The notes under the pieces were generated by a model, which saw only the letters and a program-made list of their open reading frames with translations, ran no database searches and was not told where the DNA came from. A stretch of 64,000 nucleotides of DNA, taken from the NCBI RefSeq assembly GCF_028621955.1, contig NZ_CP117516.1:124001-188000 (forward strand), in the 5' to 3' direction. Source of the stretch: Erythrobacter sp. BLCC-B19 (GTDB taxonomy: Bacteria; Pseudomonadota; Alphaproteobacteria; Sphingomonadales; Sphingomonadaceae). How positions within the stretch are numbered: position 1 is the first letter of the stretch; each line of letters begins with the position of its first letter. Positions 52,895 to 61,388 of the stretch are shown piece by piece. Position numbers and translations under genes: made by a program.

Positions 52895-53769
52895 TGCTGC
52901 GCCCTCCACGCATCCACAATCTCGCCCGCCCGCGCGATCCAGGCGCGGCCATCGGCAGCGATGTGGCGCAGCGCTTCCTCAAACGGCCCGATGCGGTGCG
53001 GCTGGCCGATCAGATAGGCGTGCAAGGGAATGCACATCACCGTCCCCGACCGCTCGCCCTCGGCCGCCAGCCGCTCGAACTGACGGATCAGCGTCTCGGC
53101 ATATTCGCGCCCGCTCATGTTGTAGACGAAGAAGCCGTAGTGGTCGTTGACCTCAAGGCTATAGGGGATCGAGGCGAGCCGGCCCTTTGCCACCTTCACC
53201 TCCTGCACCTGATCGTCGTGATAGAGATCGCAGGTGTAATCGAGGCCATATTCCGCAATCAGATCGAGCGTGCGCGGCGTGTGGGTCAGTGCCGGGGCGA
53301 GCCAGCCGCGGATCGTCTGCCCGGTGGCGGCGCGCACCGTGGCAATCGAATCCTCGATGATCGCGCGCTCCTGTTCCTCCGTCATTTCATAGGAATAGCG
53401 CGTGTTATAGATGCCGTGACTAAAGAACTCCCACCCGCGCGCGGTGGCATCGGCGACCACCTCGGGATGGTGCTGGCATAGCGCGACCGAGAGACTGACC
53501 GAGCCGGGAAAGCCGTGGCGGCTCATCACCTCGGCCATGCGCCAGTGGCTCACCCGGTTGGAATGATCGCGGTGCGCAAATCCGACCACATCGGGATGCG
53601 GGCGGGCCCAAGCCTTGCGCTTGGGGTGCGCGGGCGGGTCGATCTCGTAATATTCAAGATTGGGCGCGACCCATACCGCGACCGACTTGCCCCCCGGCCA
53701 CACGATCTTCCGCCGCGCGTTGTAGGGATGGTAATCGTAGAGCCCCGGATCGCTCGCACCCTCCCGCAT
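52891..53769 (-). CDS. PuuE-like polysaccharide-deacetylase-family hydrolase (copy 3)
   Basis: 292-aa family member. Features are IVWPGGKSVAVWVAPNLEYYE, the HRDHSNRVSHWRMAEVM segment, GWEFFSHGIYNTRYSY, TIRGWLAPALTHTPRTLDLI and a C-terminal IPLHAYLIGQPHRIG. Compared with copy 2, residues around the presumed metal site differ. It lies between the isochorismatase-type amidase (2-bp gap) and copy 2. Confidence 0.78.
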   Translation of the reverse strand: MREGASDPGLYDYHPYNARRKIVWPGGKSVAVWVAPNLEYYEIDPPAHPKRKAWARPHPDVVGFAHRDHSNRVSHWRMAEVMSRHGFPGSVSLSVALCQHHPEVVADATARGWEFFSHGIYNTRYSYEMTEEQERAIIEDSIATVRAATGQTIRGWLAPALTHTPRTLDLIAEYGLDYTCDLYHDDQVQEVKVAKGRLASIPYSLEVNDHYGFFVYNMSGREYAETLIRQFERLAAEGERSGTVMCIPLHAYLIGQPHRIGPFEEALRHIAADGRAWIARAGEIVDAWRAQQ

Positions 53770-53771
53770 GG

Positions 53772-54455
53772 TCAGCGCGCCTCCAGCCAGTCGATCACCG
53801 CCTGGACGGGCTCGACATCGGCATATTTCAGCTGGAGATCGGTCAGGTTGGCGAAGTGATAGCTTTCGTGCTTGTCAGCGCAGGTCTCGATCGGGACGAT
53901 GGTGCGATAGCCATGGCTGAGCGCATCGACCGCCGTCGCCCGCACGCAGCCCGACGTGCTGCCGCCGGTCACCACCACGGTATCGACGCGGTGGAAGGTG
54001 AGGTAGCTTACCAGCGGCGTTTCAAAGAAGGCGCTGGGCATGCGCTTGGTAAATTCGAGATCGTCCGGACCGATTTCGCAGCGCGGATCATAGGCGTGGC
54101 GTTCGCTGTCGTACTTGATGTTCTGGAGGCTGTCCTCGGTATCGGTGCGCGTGCCCCACACGCCCGCATCGCCCGCATCGGCCTTGTATGCGACGCGGCT
54201 CCAGATCACCGGCATCCCGCGTTCGCGCGCCAGACGGCTGATGGTGTTGATATGTTCAATCTGGCGCGGATCGGTTTCATAGGCGGTCTTGAACATATCG
54301 AGGCGGGTGTAGGCCTGCTGCACATCGACATTGATTACAGCAAGCTTGCTGCCAAACCCGAACTTGCGGCGGGCGGGATTGGCCATCACCTCCTCGAACA
54401 ACTGGCGCGCGGTCTTGCCGTCCGCGATCATCTTCGTGCCGATAAGTTCCACCAT
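53772..54455 (-). CDS. Isochorismatase-family amidohydrolase, N-carbamoylsarcosine/maleamate-amidase-like
   Basis: 227-aa cysteine hydrolase. The family pattern is clear: LAVINVDVQQAYTR with the catalytic Asp, the middle Lys in FTKRMPSAFFET, and the nucleophile in TGGSTSGCVRATAVDALSHGYRTIVP. This C-terminal stretch closely follows N-carbamoylsarcosine amidases and maleamate amidases. I place the start at ATG 54455, which has GGGAG upstream, rather than the TTG at 54503, which has none. First gene of the leftward operon from the 54.5-kb operator. Confidence 0.83.
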   Translation of the reverse strand: MVELIGTKMIADGKTARQLFEEVMANPARRKFGFGSKLAVINVDVQQAYTRLDMFKTAYETDPRQIEHINTISRLARERGMPVIWSRVAYKADAGDAGVWGTRTDTEDSLQNIKYDSERHAYDPRCEIGPDDLEFTKRMPSAFFETPLVSYLTFHRVDTVVVTGGSTSGCVRATAVDALSHGYRTIVPIETCADKHESYHFANLTDLQLKYADVEPVQAVIDWLEAR

Positions 54456-54534
54456 TTCGCGCGCAGCTCCCTGGGTGTTAGATTCCGCTTTGACAGGGGA
54501 CAATAAACGCGCGTAGAGGCTTGTCGAGTGAAAT

Positions 54535-54546
54535 TTGTCCGGACAA
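54535..54546. promoter_or_regulatory. Operator TTGTCCGGACAA (exact), divergent promoter
   Basis: Exact 12-bp palindrome between the isochorismatase-type gene (leftward) and the alpha/beta hydrolase (rightward, start 54557, only 10 bp away). A TTGACA hexamer lies nearby (54489-54494), but matching -10 elements are weak. Confidence 0.85.
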
Positions 54547-54556
54547 CTTTGACGCC

Positions 54557-55900
54557 ATGATCATGCGGCACATCCTGACCATTCCCGGAAGCGGGCGGCG
54601 GGTGCATTATCGCCGCTGCGGGCTCGGGCCGGTGTTGCTGATGGTGCACCAGAGCCCGCGCTCCTCGGTGGAATACGAGCCGCTGATGCGCCAATGGGGC
54701 GCGCATTTCACCTGCATTGCGCCGGATACTCCGGGCTTTGGCCAATCCGATCCGCTGCCCGGCACCCCGGAGATCGCAGACTTTGCCGATGCGCTGGTCG
54801 AAACGATAGACGCGCTCGGGATTGAGGCCTGTCCGGCCTATGGCTTCCATTCGGGCGGGATCATTCTGGTCACGGCGATCAAGCGCCATCCGCAGCGGTT
54901 CCGCTGCCTCGCCGTTGGCGGATATGCGATCTGGAGCGAAGCGGAGATGCGTCTCTTCGGGGAGCGCTACCTCCCCGAATTCCACCCCACCCCCTATGGC
55001 GAGCATCTGGCCTGGCTGTGGAACCGGATGCTGGAACAAAGCTGGGTCTTCCCGTGGTTCGACACGCGCGAGGAAGCGCGGCTGTCGGTCGCCCATGCCG
55101 ATGTTGCGCGGGTGGCGCAGGCCGTGATGGAGATGCTCGAAGCGGGCAATGCATATCAGGCGGGGTATGGCGCTGTCTTGCGCGCGCCGCGCGATATTCC
55201 GCCGCCCGAAGCGCCAGTGCCGCCCTGCCTCATCAGCGCCTATGACGGCGATCCCTTGCAGGCGCATATCGACCGGCTCGGGCCGATGCCCGCAGGCTGG
55301 GAGGCGCACAAGCTCGCCACCCCGGCCGAGCATCAGGCCGCCAGCCTCGCCTTCCTGAGGGAGCACAGCGGCGAAGCGCCCTGCCCGCCGCTGGTCGAGG
55401 ATGCCGGGGAAGGCTGGGTGCCCGTCGAGGGCGGGCTGATTCATTGGAAAGGCACGCCCGGCGCCGACCGCCTCGTGCTTCACGCGCCGGGGTGCGAATT
55501 GGTCGACCCCGAAGCCGGCACCCTCGTGATCGACGCGCCGGGGCACGGACTGTCGGACGACTTCGAACATCCGCGCGCCGCAGTCGAGGAAGCCGCCTTG
55601 GCGCTCGGGGCCGAGGCGATCCTGTGGCCCCCGCCCCCGCAAGGCGATCCCGCGCTGCTCTATCCCGATCTCGCGCCCGATCGCTTCGGCAACTATCTCC
55701 AGCGTGCATGGCAGGTCGCCCGGGCGCAGGCCTTCTTCGCGCCGTGGTATGAAGCAAACGCCGCTCATGCGATCCCGCTTGATCCGGGCGTGCTCGATCC
55801 GGGCGCGCTCCAGCGCCGCGCACGCGCACTGATCGTTGCCGGATCTTCCGCGCGCCGCTGGCATGATACACTCGTCCACATCAACGGAGAGACCCGATGA
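54557..55900 (+). CDS. Tandem alpha/beta hydrolase with degenerate second half
   Basis: 447-aa hydrolase with two similar halves. The first (about 1-280) has LLMVHQSPRSS, IAPDTPGFGQSD and a nucleophile elbow YGFHSGG (Ser99), where Phe replaces the usual small residue at -2. The second (about 285-447) repeats VIDAPGHGLSDDF but lacks a recognisable nucleophile. It may have arisen by domain duplication, or the second half may be a cap. Start codon is only 10 bp after the operator and no ribosome-binding site is obvious; ATG 54563 is an alternative. Head of a seven-gene operon. Confidence 0.8.
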   Translation: MIMRHILTIPGSGRRVHYRRCGLGPVLLMVHQSPRSSVEYEPLMRQWGAHFTCIAPDTPGFGQSDPLPGTPEIADFADALVETIDALGIEACPAYGFHSGGIILVTAIKRHPQRFRCLAVGGYAIWSEAEMRLFGERYLPEFHPTPYGEHLAWLWNRMLEQSWVFPWFDTREEARLSVAHADVARVAQAVMEMLEAGNAYQAGYGAVLRAPRDIPPPEAPVPPCLISAYDGDPLQAHIDRLGPMPAGWEAHKLATPAEHQAASLAFLREHSGEAPCPPLVEDAGEGWVPVEGGLIHWKGTPGADRLVLHAPGCELVDPEAGTLVIDAPGHGLSDDFEHPRAAVEEAALALGAEAILWPPPPQGDPALLYPDLAPDRFGNYLQRAWQVARAQAFFAPWYEANAAHAIPLDPGVLDPGALQRRARALIVAGSSARRWHDTLVHINGETR

Positions 55901-56397
55901 ACGACTTCGCCAAGGCCATGCCGCTGCTCGCCCGCCACGAGGGGGTATGGGACGGCACCTATTCCTATTTCAACGCGGCGAACGAGAAGATCGACGAGCA
56001 CGCCAGCCGCCTCTTGTGCCGCATCACCGGCGACCCGGAGGTGCCCTATCACCAGACCAACCACTATCGCTGGCCCGACGGCCGCACCGAGGTGCGCGAT
56101 TTCCCCGCGACCTATCGCGACGGGCGGATCTGGTGGGACAACGAGCTGATTCAGGGCTGGGCTGCGGAAGTGCCGCTCGACGAATACAACCGCACGATGA
56201 TGCTCTACTGGCAGCGCACCGGCGACCCGTCGCTCTACCTCTACGAGCAGATCCAGATTTCCGATTGCGGCCAGCATCGCTGCCGGACGTGGCACTGGAT
56301 CAGGAACGGGATGCTGGAAACCCGCACGGCGATCCAGGAGAGGTTTGTGACCCGGGATTGGCGCGCGATCGATGCCGAGATGAAGGCAAAAGGCTGA
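55897..56397 (+). CDS. DUF3598-like (calycin-type) protein
   Basis: 166-aa protein. MPLLARHEGVWDGTYSYFNAANEKIDEHASRL in pattern, LIQGWAAEVPLDEYNRTMMLYWQR and LYLYEQIQISDCGQHRCRTWHWI resemble DUF3598 proteins, which belong to the calycin/lipocalin superfamily together with phycobilin lyase CpcS. A ligand-binding beta-barrel is the likeliest fold. Coupled to the hydrolase by ATGA. A link to bilins is a fold-level association only. Confidence 0.68.
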   Translation: MNDFAKAMPLLARHEGVWDGTYSYFNAANEKIDEHASRLLCRITGDPEVPYHQTNHYRWPDGRTEVRDFPATYRDGRIWWDNELIQGWAAEVPLDEYNRTMMLYWQRTGDPSLYLYEQIQISDCGQHRCRTWHWIRNGMLETRTAIQERFVTRDWRAIDAEMKAKG

Positions 56398-56407
56398 CGC
56401 GGCTCCG

Positions 56408-57787
56408 ATGGGACACACCCTGTTCGCCAAGATCTGGGACGCGCACCGTATCGCCGACACGGCGGGCGGCGCACACCTGATCGCGATAGACCGTGTGTTC
56501 CTGCACGAGCGCACCGGCGCGGCGGCGCTCAGGCGGATGGCGGAAACCGGGCGCGGCGTGCTCGATCCGACGCGGGTCTTCGCGGTGATGGACCATATCG
56601 TCGACACCCGCCCGGGCCGCGGCGACGGCACACTCATGCCCGGCGGCGAGGGATTCATCACCGAGACCCGCGCGGCGGTGCGCGCGGCGGGTATCACGCT
56701 GTTCGACGTCAACGACCGCGATCAGGGGATCATCCATGTGATCTCGCCCGAACAGGGCATCGTCCTGCCCGGCCTGACGCTGGTTGCGCCCGACAGCCAT
56801 ACCTGCACCCAGGGTGCCTTCGGGGCGCTCGCGTGGGGCATCGGCAGCAGCGAGGCTGAGCACGCGATGGTCACCGGCACGCTGAGGATGGAGCGCCCCC
56901 AGACGATGCGCGTGACCTTCACCGGCCAACTCGCGCCCGGCGTAACAGCAAAAGACATGGCGCTGGCCCTGATCGCGGCGCACGGCGCGGGCGGCGGGGC
57001 GGGCCATGCGGTGGAGTTCGCCGGGGAAGCGGTGAACGCGCTCGACATGGAAGGGCGCATGACGCTGTGCAACATGGCGACCGAGTTCAGCGCCATGACC
57101 GGCATCATCGCGCCGGACGCAAAGACCTTCGCCTACCTCGCCGGTCGGCCTTACGCGCCGGAAGCCTTCGATGATCGCTACTGGGCAACATTGCGCTCCG
57201 ATCCCGACGCGGCGTTCGAACGCGAGATCGTGATCGACGCCGCCGCCATCGCACCGATGGTGAGCTGGGGCACCAGTCCAGAACATACCATACCCGTCAC
57301 CGCCGCCGTGCCGCAGGGGCCCGAGCGCGCGCATCACTATATCGGCCTTGCCCCCGGAGCGCCGCTGGCCGGAACGCCGATCGATGCAGCCTTCATCGGG
57401 AGCTGCACCAACAGCCGCATCTCCGATCTGCGCCGCGCTGCCGCATTGCTCAAGGGCCGCCGCATCGCCCCTTCGATCAGGAAGGCGCTGGTCGTCCCCG
57501 GCTCGCTCGCGGTCAAGCGCCAGGCCGAGGCCGAGGGGCTCGACCGCATCTTTACAGACGCCGGGTTCGAATGGCGCATGAGTGGCTGCTCGCTGTGCTT
57601 CTACGCGGGCGGCGAGGGCTTCCCCGAGGGCTCGCGCGTCATCTCCAGCACCAACCGCAATTTCGAAGGCCGGCAAGGCCCGGGCATCCGCACTCACATC
57701 GCCTCGCCAGAAACCGTTGTGGCGAGCGCGATTGCCGGAGCCATCGCCGATCCGCGCCTCCTCGCCGCCGGGGAGGCGCGCGCATGA
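56408..57787 (+). CDS. LeuC-like aconitase-family hydro-lyase large subunit
   Basis: 459-aa large subunit of an aconitase-family hydro-lyase with a [4Fe-4S] cluster. The first cluster Cys lies in DSHTCTQGAFGA, the second in GSCTNSR and the third in GCSLCFY (usual LeuC has GCSMCL). The cluster positions are therefore intact. 3-Isopropylmalate dehydratase is the best-known member, but LeuCD homologues also handle dimethylmaleate/dimethylmalate and citraconate. Its neighbours here are not leucine genes, so a substituted maleate or malate is more likely. Confidence 0.85.
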   Translation: MGHTLFAKIWDAHRIADTAGGAHLIAIDRVFLHERTGAAALRRMAETGRGVLDPTRVFAVMDHIVDTRPGRGDGTLMPGGEGFITETRAAVRAAGITLFDVNDRDQGIIHVISPEQGIVLPGLTLVAPDSHTCTQGAFGALAWGIGSSEAEHAMVTGTLRMERPQTMRVTFTGQLAPGVTAKDMALALIAAHGAGGGAGHAVEFAGEAVNALDMEGRMTLCNMATEFSAMTGIIAPDAKTFAYLAGRPYAPEAFDDRYWATLRSDPDAAFEREIVIDAAAIAPMVSWGTSPEHTIPVTAAVPQGPERAHHYIGLAPGAPLAGTPIDAAFIGSCTNSRISDLRRAAALLKGRRIAPSIRKALVVPGSLAVKRQAEAEGLDRIFTDAGFEWRMSGCSLCFYAGGEGFPEGSRVISSTNRNFEGRQGPGIRTHIASPETVVASAIAGAIADPRLLAAGEARA

Positions 57788-58389
57788 CGCCGTTCTCTTC
57801 CATCACCAGCCCCGGCGTGCCGCTGCTGCGCGACAATATCGACACCGATACCATCATCCCCAGCCGCGAGATGAAGACCACCGGACGCACGGGGCTGGCC
57901 GAGGGCCTGTTCGCGCCGTGGCGCTACACCGACGCGGCGGCGCGCATTCGCGATCCCGGTTTCGTGCTCAACCAACGCGACGCCATCGGCACCCGCCTGC
58001 TGCTGGCGGGAAGGAATTTCGGGTGCGGATCGAGCCGCGAGCACGCCGTCTGGGCGCTGGCCGAGTTCGGGATCGAGGCGATCATCGCCCCCTCCTTCGC
58101 CCCGATCTTCAAGGGCAATTGCATCCGCAACGGCCTGCTTCCCGTGGAACTGCCCGAGGCCGTCGTGCGCGGCCTCGTGTGGCAGATGGTGACAATCGAC
58201 CTGCCCACGCAAACCGTCAACGCGGGCGGCGAGACCTGGCATTTTGCCATCGATCCTGAAGCCAAGACGATGCTGGCCGAGGGTCTGGACGCCATCGACC
58301 TCACCCTCAAGCAGAAGCCCGCCATCCTGCAATGGCTCGCAAGCGACCGGCAGGCAAGGCCCTGGGCCTATCTGGAGAACGCCACATGA
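57784..58389 (+). CDS. LeuD-like hydro-lyase small subunit
   Basis: 201-aa small subunit (swivelling domain) of the aconitase family. RDNIDTDTIIPSREMK at the N-terminus and GRNFGCGSSREHAVWAL are diagnostic of LeuD. It pairs with the preceding LeuC-like protein (ATGA overlap). IAPSFAPIFKGNCIRNGLLPVEL matches the substrate-specific loop. Confidence 0.87.
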   Translation: MTPFSSITSPGVPLLRDNIDTDTIIPSREMKTTGRTGLAEGLFAPWRYTDAAARIRDPGFVLNQRDAIGTRLLLAGRNFGCGSSREHAVWALAEFGIEAIIAPSFAPIFKGNCIRNGLLPVELPEAVVRGLVWQMVTIDLPTQTVNAGGETWHFAIDPEAKTMLAEGLDAIDLTLKQKPAILQWLASDRQARPWAYLENAT

Positions 58390-59306
58390 CCGACATCCTC
58401 GTCTCCGAAGTCGGCCCGCGCGACGGGTTGCAGTCGATCAGCCGCATCATGCCGCTTGAAGCCAAGAAGCGGTGGATCGCGGCCGAGGCAGCGGCGGGCG
58501 TGCGCGAGATCGAGGTGGGCAGCTTCGTGCCGCCGAGCCTGCTCCCGCAGATGGCCGACACCGCCGAACTGGTCGCCTTCGCGCGGGGGATCGCAGGGCT
58601 CAACGTCGTCGCGCTGGTGCCCAATGCCAAAGGCGCCGCCCGCGCTGCCGAGGCCGGGGTGCACGCGATGAGCATCCCCTTCTCGATGAGCGAGACGCAC
58701 TCGCTCAAGAACGTGCGCAAGGATCACCCCGCGATGCTGGCCGAGATCGCCGCAGCGGCAGCAATCGCGCGTGAACACGGCATCCACTTCGCGGTCGGCC
58801 TGTCGACCGCGTTCGGCTGCACCATCGAAGGCGCGGTGAGCGAAGATGCCGTGGTGCGCCTCGCCGAGAAGGCGGTCGAGGCAGGGGCGCAGGAATTCTC
58901 GCTCTCGGACACCACCGGCTATGCCGACCCGGCGCAGGTGCGGCGGCTGGTCAGGAAGGTGCGCGCGGCGGTGGGGGCGGAGAAGATAACGACGCTGCAC
59001 CTCCACAACACGCGCGGGCTCGGCCTTGCCAATGTCGTGGCGGGGCTGGAGGAAGGGATCACCACCTTCGATGCCTCGCTCGGCGGGCTCGGCGGCTGTC
59101 CCTTCGCGCCGGGGGCTTCGGGCAACCTTGTCACCGAAGACCTCGTGCTGATGCTGAACAGCATGGGTCTCAAGACCGGCATTGACCTTGAGAAGCTGCT
59201 CGAAGTGCGCACCATCCTCGCCGAAGCCCTGCCGGGCGAGCCGCTCTACGGCTTCACTCCGGATGCGGGGCCGATGAAAGACTACGCGCAGAGGATCGCC
59301 GCATGA
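58386..59306 (+). CDS. HMG-CoA-lyase-like DRE-TIM metallolyase
   Basis: 306-aa TIM-barrel lyase of the HMGL family. The signature VSEVGPRDGLQ opens the barrel, HLHNTRGLGLANV supplies metal ligands, and GLGGCPFAPGASGNLVTED contains the catalytic Cys. It would cleave a 3-hydroxy-3-methylglutaryl-CoA-like compound to acetyl- or propionyl-CoA and a keto acid. Sited between a LeuCD-like pair and a CoA-transferase, it is suited to act on a CoA ester of an alkylmalate. Confidence 0.87.
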   Translation: MTDILVSEVGPRDGLQSISRIMPLEAKKRWIAAEAAAGVREIEVGSFVPPSLLPQMADTAELVAFARGIAGLNVVALVPNAKGAARAAEAGVHAMSIPFSMSETHSLKNVRKDHPAMLAEIAAAAAIAREHGIHFAVGLSTAFGCTIEGAVSEDAVVRLAEKAVEAGAQEFSLSDTTGYADPAQVRRLVRKVRAAVGAEKITTLHLHNTRGLGLANVVAGLEEGITTFDASLGGLGGCPFAPGASGNLVTEDLVLMLNSMGLKTGIDLEKLLEVRTILAEALPGEPLYGFTPDAGPMKDYAQRIAA

Positions 59307-60484
59307 GCGCCCCCTCCCCGCTCGCCGGAATCCGCGTCGTCGAGTTCACCCACATGGTGATGGGCCCGGTGGTCGGCCATATCCTCGCCGGGCTCGGTGC
59401 CGAGGTGGTGCGGATCGAACCCATCGGCGGCGACAACACCCGCCGCCTCAGGGGCTCGGGCGCGGGCTACTTCCCGATGTATAATCGCGGCAAGCAGTCG
59501 ATCTGCCTCGATCTCAAGTCCGGGGACGGCATCGCCGTGGCGAAGGATCTGGTCGCGCGCGCCGATGTGCTGGTCGAGAACTTCCGCCCCGGCGCGCTCG
59601 ACCGGCTCGGGCTCGATTACGACAGCTGCGCCGCCGCCAACCCGCGCCTCGTCTATTGCTCGGAAAAGGGATTCCTGCCCGGCCCCTACGAACAGCGCAC
59701 CGCGCTGGACGAGGTCGCGCAGATGATGGGCGGGCTCGCCTACATGACCGGCCCGCCGGGACGCCCCTTGCGCGCGGGCGCGAGCGTGATCGATGTTACG
59801 GGCGGGATGTTCGGGGTGATCGGCGTGCTCGCCGCGCTCGAGGAACGCCACCGCACGGGCCGCGGACAGAAGGTCACCGCCAGCCTGTTCGAGACCACCA
59901 CCTACCTCGTCGGCCAGCACATGGCGCAGTTCGCCGTCACCGGCAGCCCTGCCGCGCCGATGCCAGCGCGGGTCTCGGCCTGGGCGATCTACGACGTGTT
60001 CGAGACGAAGGACGAGCCGGTGTTCATCGGCGTCGTCACCGATGCGCTGTGGGAGAAGTTCTGCCGCCTGTTCGCGCTCGATGCCTTGTGGGCCGACGAG
60101 ACCTTGCGCGAAAACAACGCCCGCGTCGCCGCGCGCGACCGCATCATCCCCGAAATCCGCGCCCTCGTCGCCACCATGACCCGCGCCGAGGTGATCGCCA
60201 AGCTCGATGGCTCGGGCCTGCCCTTCGCGCCCATCGGCAAGCCCGAAGACCTGTTCGACGATCCCCACCTCCAACACGGCGGGCTGGAGGACGTCACCCT
60301 CGACAACGGCACCGGGGTGCGCCTGCCGACCATTCCGCTGGAGATGGGTGGCGCGCGGATCGGTGCGCCCCAGCACCTGCCAAAGCCGGGACGTGATGCG
60401 CGGGCTGTGCTCGAAGGGATGGGTTACGACGAACAGACAATCGCCGCCCTGATTGCAGGCGGCGCGGTGGGAGAGAGCGCATGA
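59303..60484 (+). CDS. CaiB/BaiF family III CoA-transferase (3)
   Basis: 393-aa CoA-transferase. It has GIRVVEFTHMVMGPVVGHILAGLGAEVVRIEPIGGDNTRR, NRGKQSICLDLKSGDG and ADVLVENFRPGALDRLGLDY. The operon position directly after the HMGL-like lyase suggests that it activates the LeuCD product. Both junctions are ATGA overlaps. It is more similar in layout to the transferase at 29342 than to the one at 30470. Confidence 0.9.
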   Translation: MSAPSPLAGIRVVEFTHMVMGPVVGHILAGLGAEVVRIEPIGGDNTRRLRGSGAGYFPMYNRGKQSICLDLKSGDGIAVAKDLVARADVLVENFRPGALDRLGLDYDSCAAANPRLVYCSEKGFLPGPYEQRTALDEVAQMMGGLAYMTGPPGRPLRAGASVIDVTGGMFGVIGVLAALEERHRTGRGQKVTASLFETTTYLVGQHMAQFAVTGSPAAPMPARVSAWAIYDVFETKDEPVFIGVVTDALWEKFCRLFALDALWADETLRENNARVAARDRIIPEIRALVATMTRAEVIAKLDGSGLPFAPIGKPEDLFDDPHLQHGGLEDVTLDNGTGVRLPTIPLEMGGARIGAPQHLPKPGRDARAVLEGMGYDEQTIAALIAGGAVGESA

Positions 60485-61080
60485 GGATGATCGCACTGGC
60501 GGGAATGGCCGCGTTGCTGGCGGGATGCGCCGTCAATATCGGCACCAGTACCCCGCGCACCGCCGCTGCGGCCCCAACAGCGTCACCGGGTGTCGCAACC
60601 CCCAAGGAACGCCTGCCGACCGACGTCCGACGCGCGACGATCATCGTGCGCGATATGGAGAAGTCGCTCGCGCTGTACCGCGACGTGATCGGGCTTCAGG
60701 TCAATTACGATACCACGGTGCAGACCTCCGGCGTCGCGCTCCCGGCGGGCGAACCGGGGGCAACCGCGCGTCTGGTGCTGCTCAATGCCAATGATCCCTG
60801 GGTCGGCTGGATCGGACTGATGGAGTGGGTCGATCCGGCGATCCCGGCAAGCGATTACCCCAAGCGCATGGGGCCGGGCGACGTCGTGCTGGTGCTCAAC
60901 ACCGACGATGTCCCGGGCCGCTGCGCGCGCGCCAAGCAGGTGCCAGGTGTCACCTTCACCGCCGAAGCGCGGCTCCAGACCTATCCGGGCCGGAACGGCG
61001 GGCCGGACATCCGGGTGATGGGCTGCAATTTCTTCGACCCCGACGGGATCCTGATCGAGCTCAACCAGATCCTAGAATGA
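60481..61080 (+). CDS. VOC-family lipoprotein
   Basis: 199-aa protein with a lipoprotein signal: hydrophobic start and lipobox LLAGC (Cys17), then an Ala/Thr/Pro linker. From about residue 44 it is one VOC module (RRATIIVRDMEKSLALYRDVIGLQVNYDTTVQTSG; NFFDPDGILIELNQIL). It is probably anchored to the outer or inner membrane facing the periplasm. This is the second exported VOC protein of the island. Its 3' end overlaps the convergent DUF1330 gene by 20 bp. Confidence 0.83.
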   Translation: MRMIALAGMAALLAGCAVNIGTSTPRTAAAAPTASPGVATPKERLPTDVRRATIIVRDMEKSLALYRDVIGLQVNYDTTVQTSGVALPAGEPGATARLVLLNANDPWVGWIGLMEWVDPAIPASDYPKRMGPGDVVLVLNTDDVPGRCARAKQVPGVTFTAEARLQTYPGRNGGPDIRVMGCNFFDPDGILIELNQILE

Positions 61081-61375
61081 GATCAGGCCCGTCGATCAGC
61101 AATACCTGAACATCGGCGAGGCCTTCGCGCAGCTTCTTGGCCTCGGCATAGTCGGGGCTGTTCCAGAAGGCCCTGGCCGCAGCGCGGTCGGGCCATTTGG
61201 AGATCACCATGCTCGCACCATCCCCGAAGGCGCCTTCGAGGCATTCGGCGCCCGGCCCGCGCAACAGGTATTCGCCACCGAACTTCGGAATCAGCGCCGC
61301 CGCCGCCGCACCGTAGCCTGCGATAAAGGCCTCGCGGTCGCGGATGGCGGCGGTGACGATCATGTAGGCGGGCAT
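61061..61375 (-). CDS. DUF1330-family protein
   Basis: 104-aa small dimeric alpha/beta-barrel protein. PAYMIVTAAIRDREAFIAGYGAAAAALIPKFGGEYLLRGPG in pattern, VISKWPDRAAARAFWNSPDYAEAKKLREGLADVQVLLIDG in pattern match DUF1330. Family function unknown. Last gene of the leftward operon headed by the methyltransferase. Confidence 0.82.
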   Translation of the reverse strand: MPAYMIVTAAIRDREAFIAGYGAAAAALIPKFGGEYLLRGPGAECLEGAFGDGASMVISKWPDRAAARAFWNSPDYAEAKKLREGLADVQVLLIDGPDLILGSG

Positions 61376-61388
61376 TGCAGGCGCTCCC

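Noticed and set aside
56408..58389. Leucine biosynthesis leuCD
   Set aside because: Cluster Cys residues and family motifs fit, but no leuA or leuB is near and the neighbours are catabolic, so a leucine role is not claimed.
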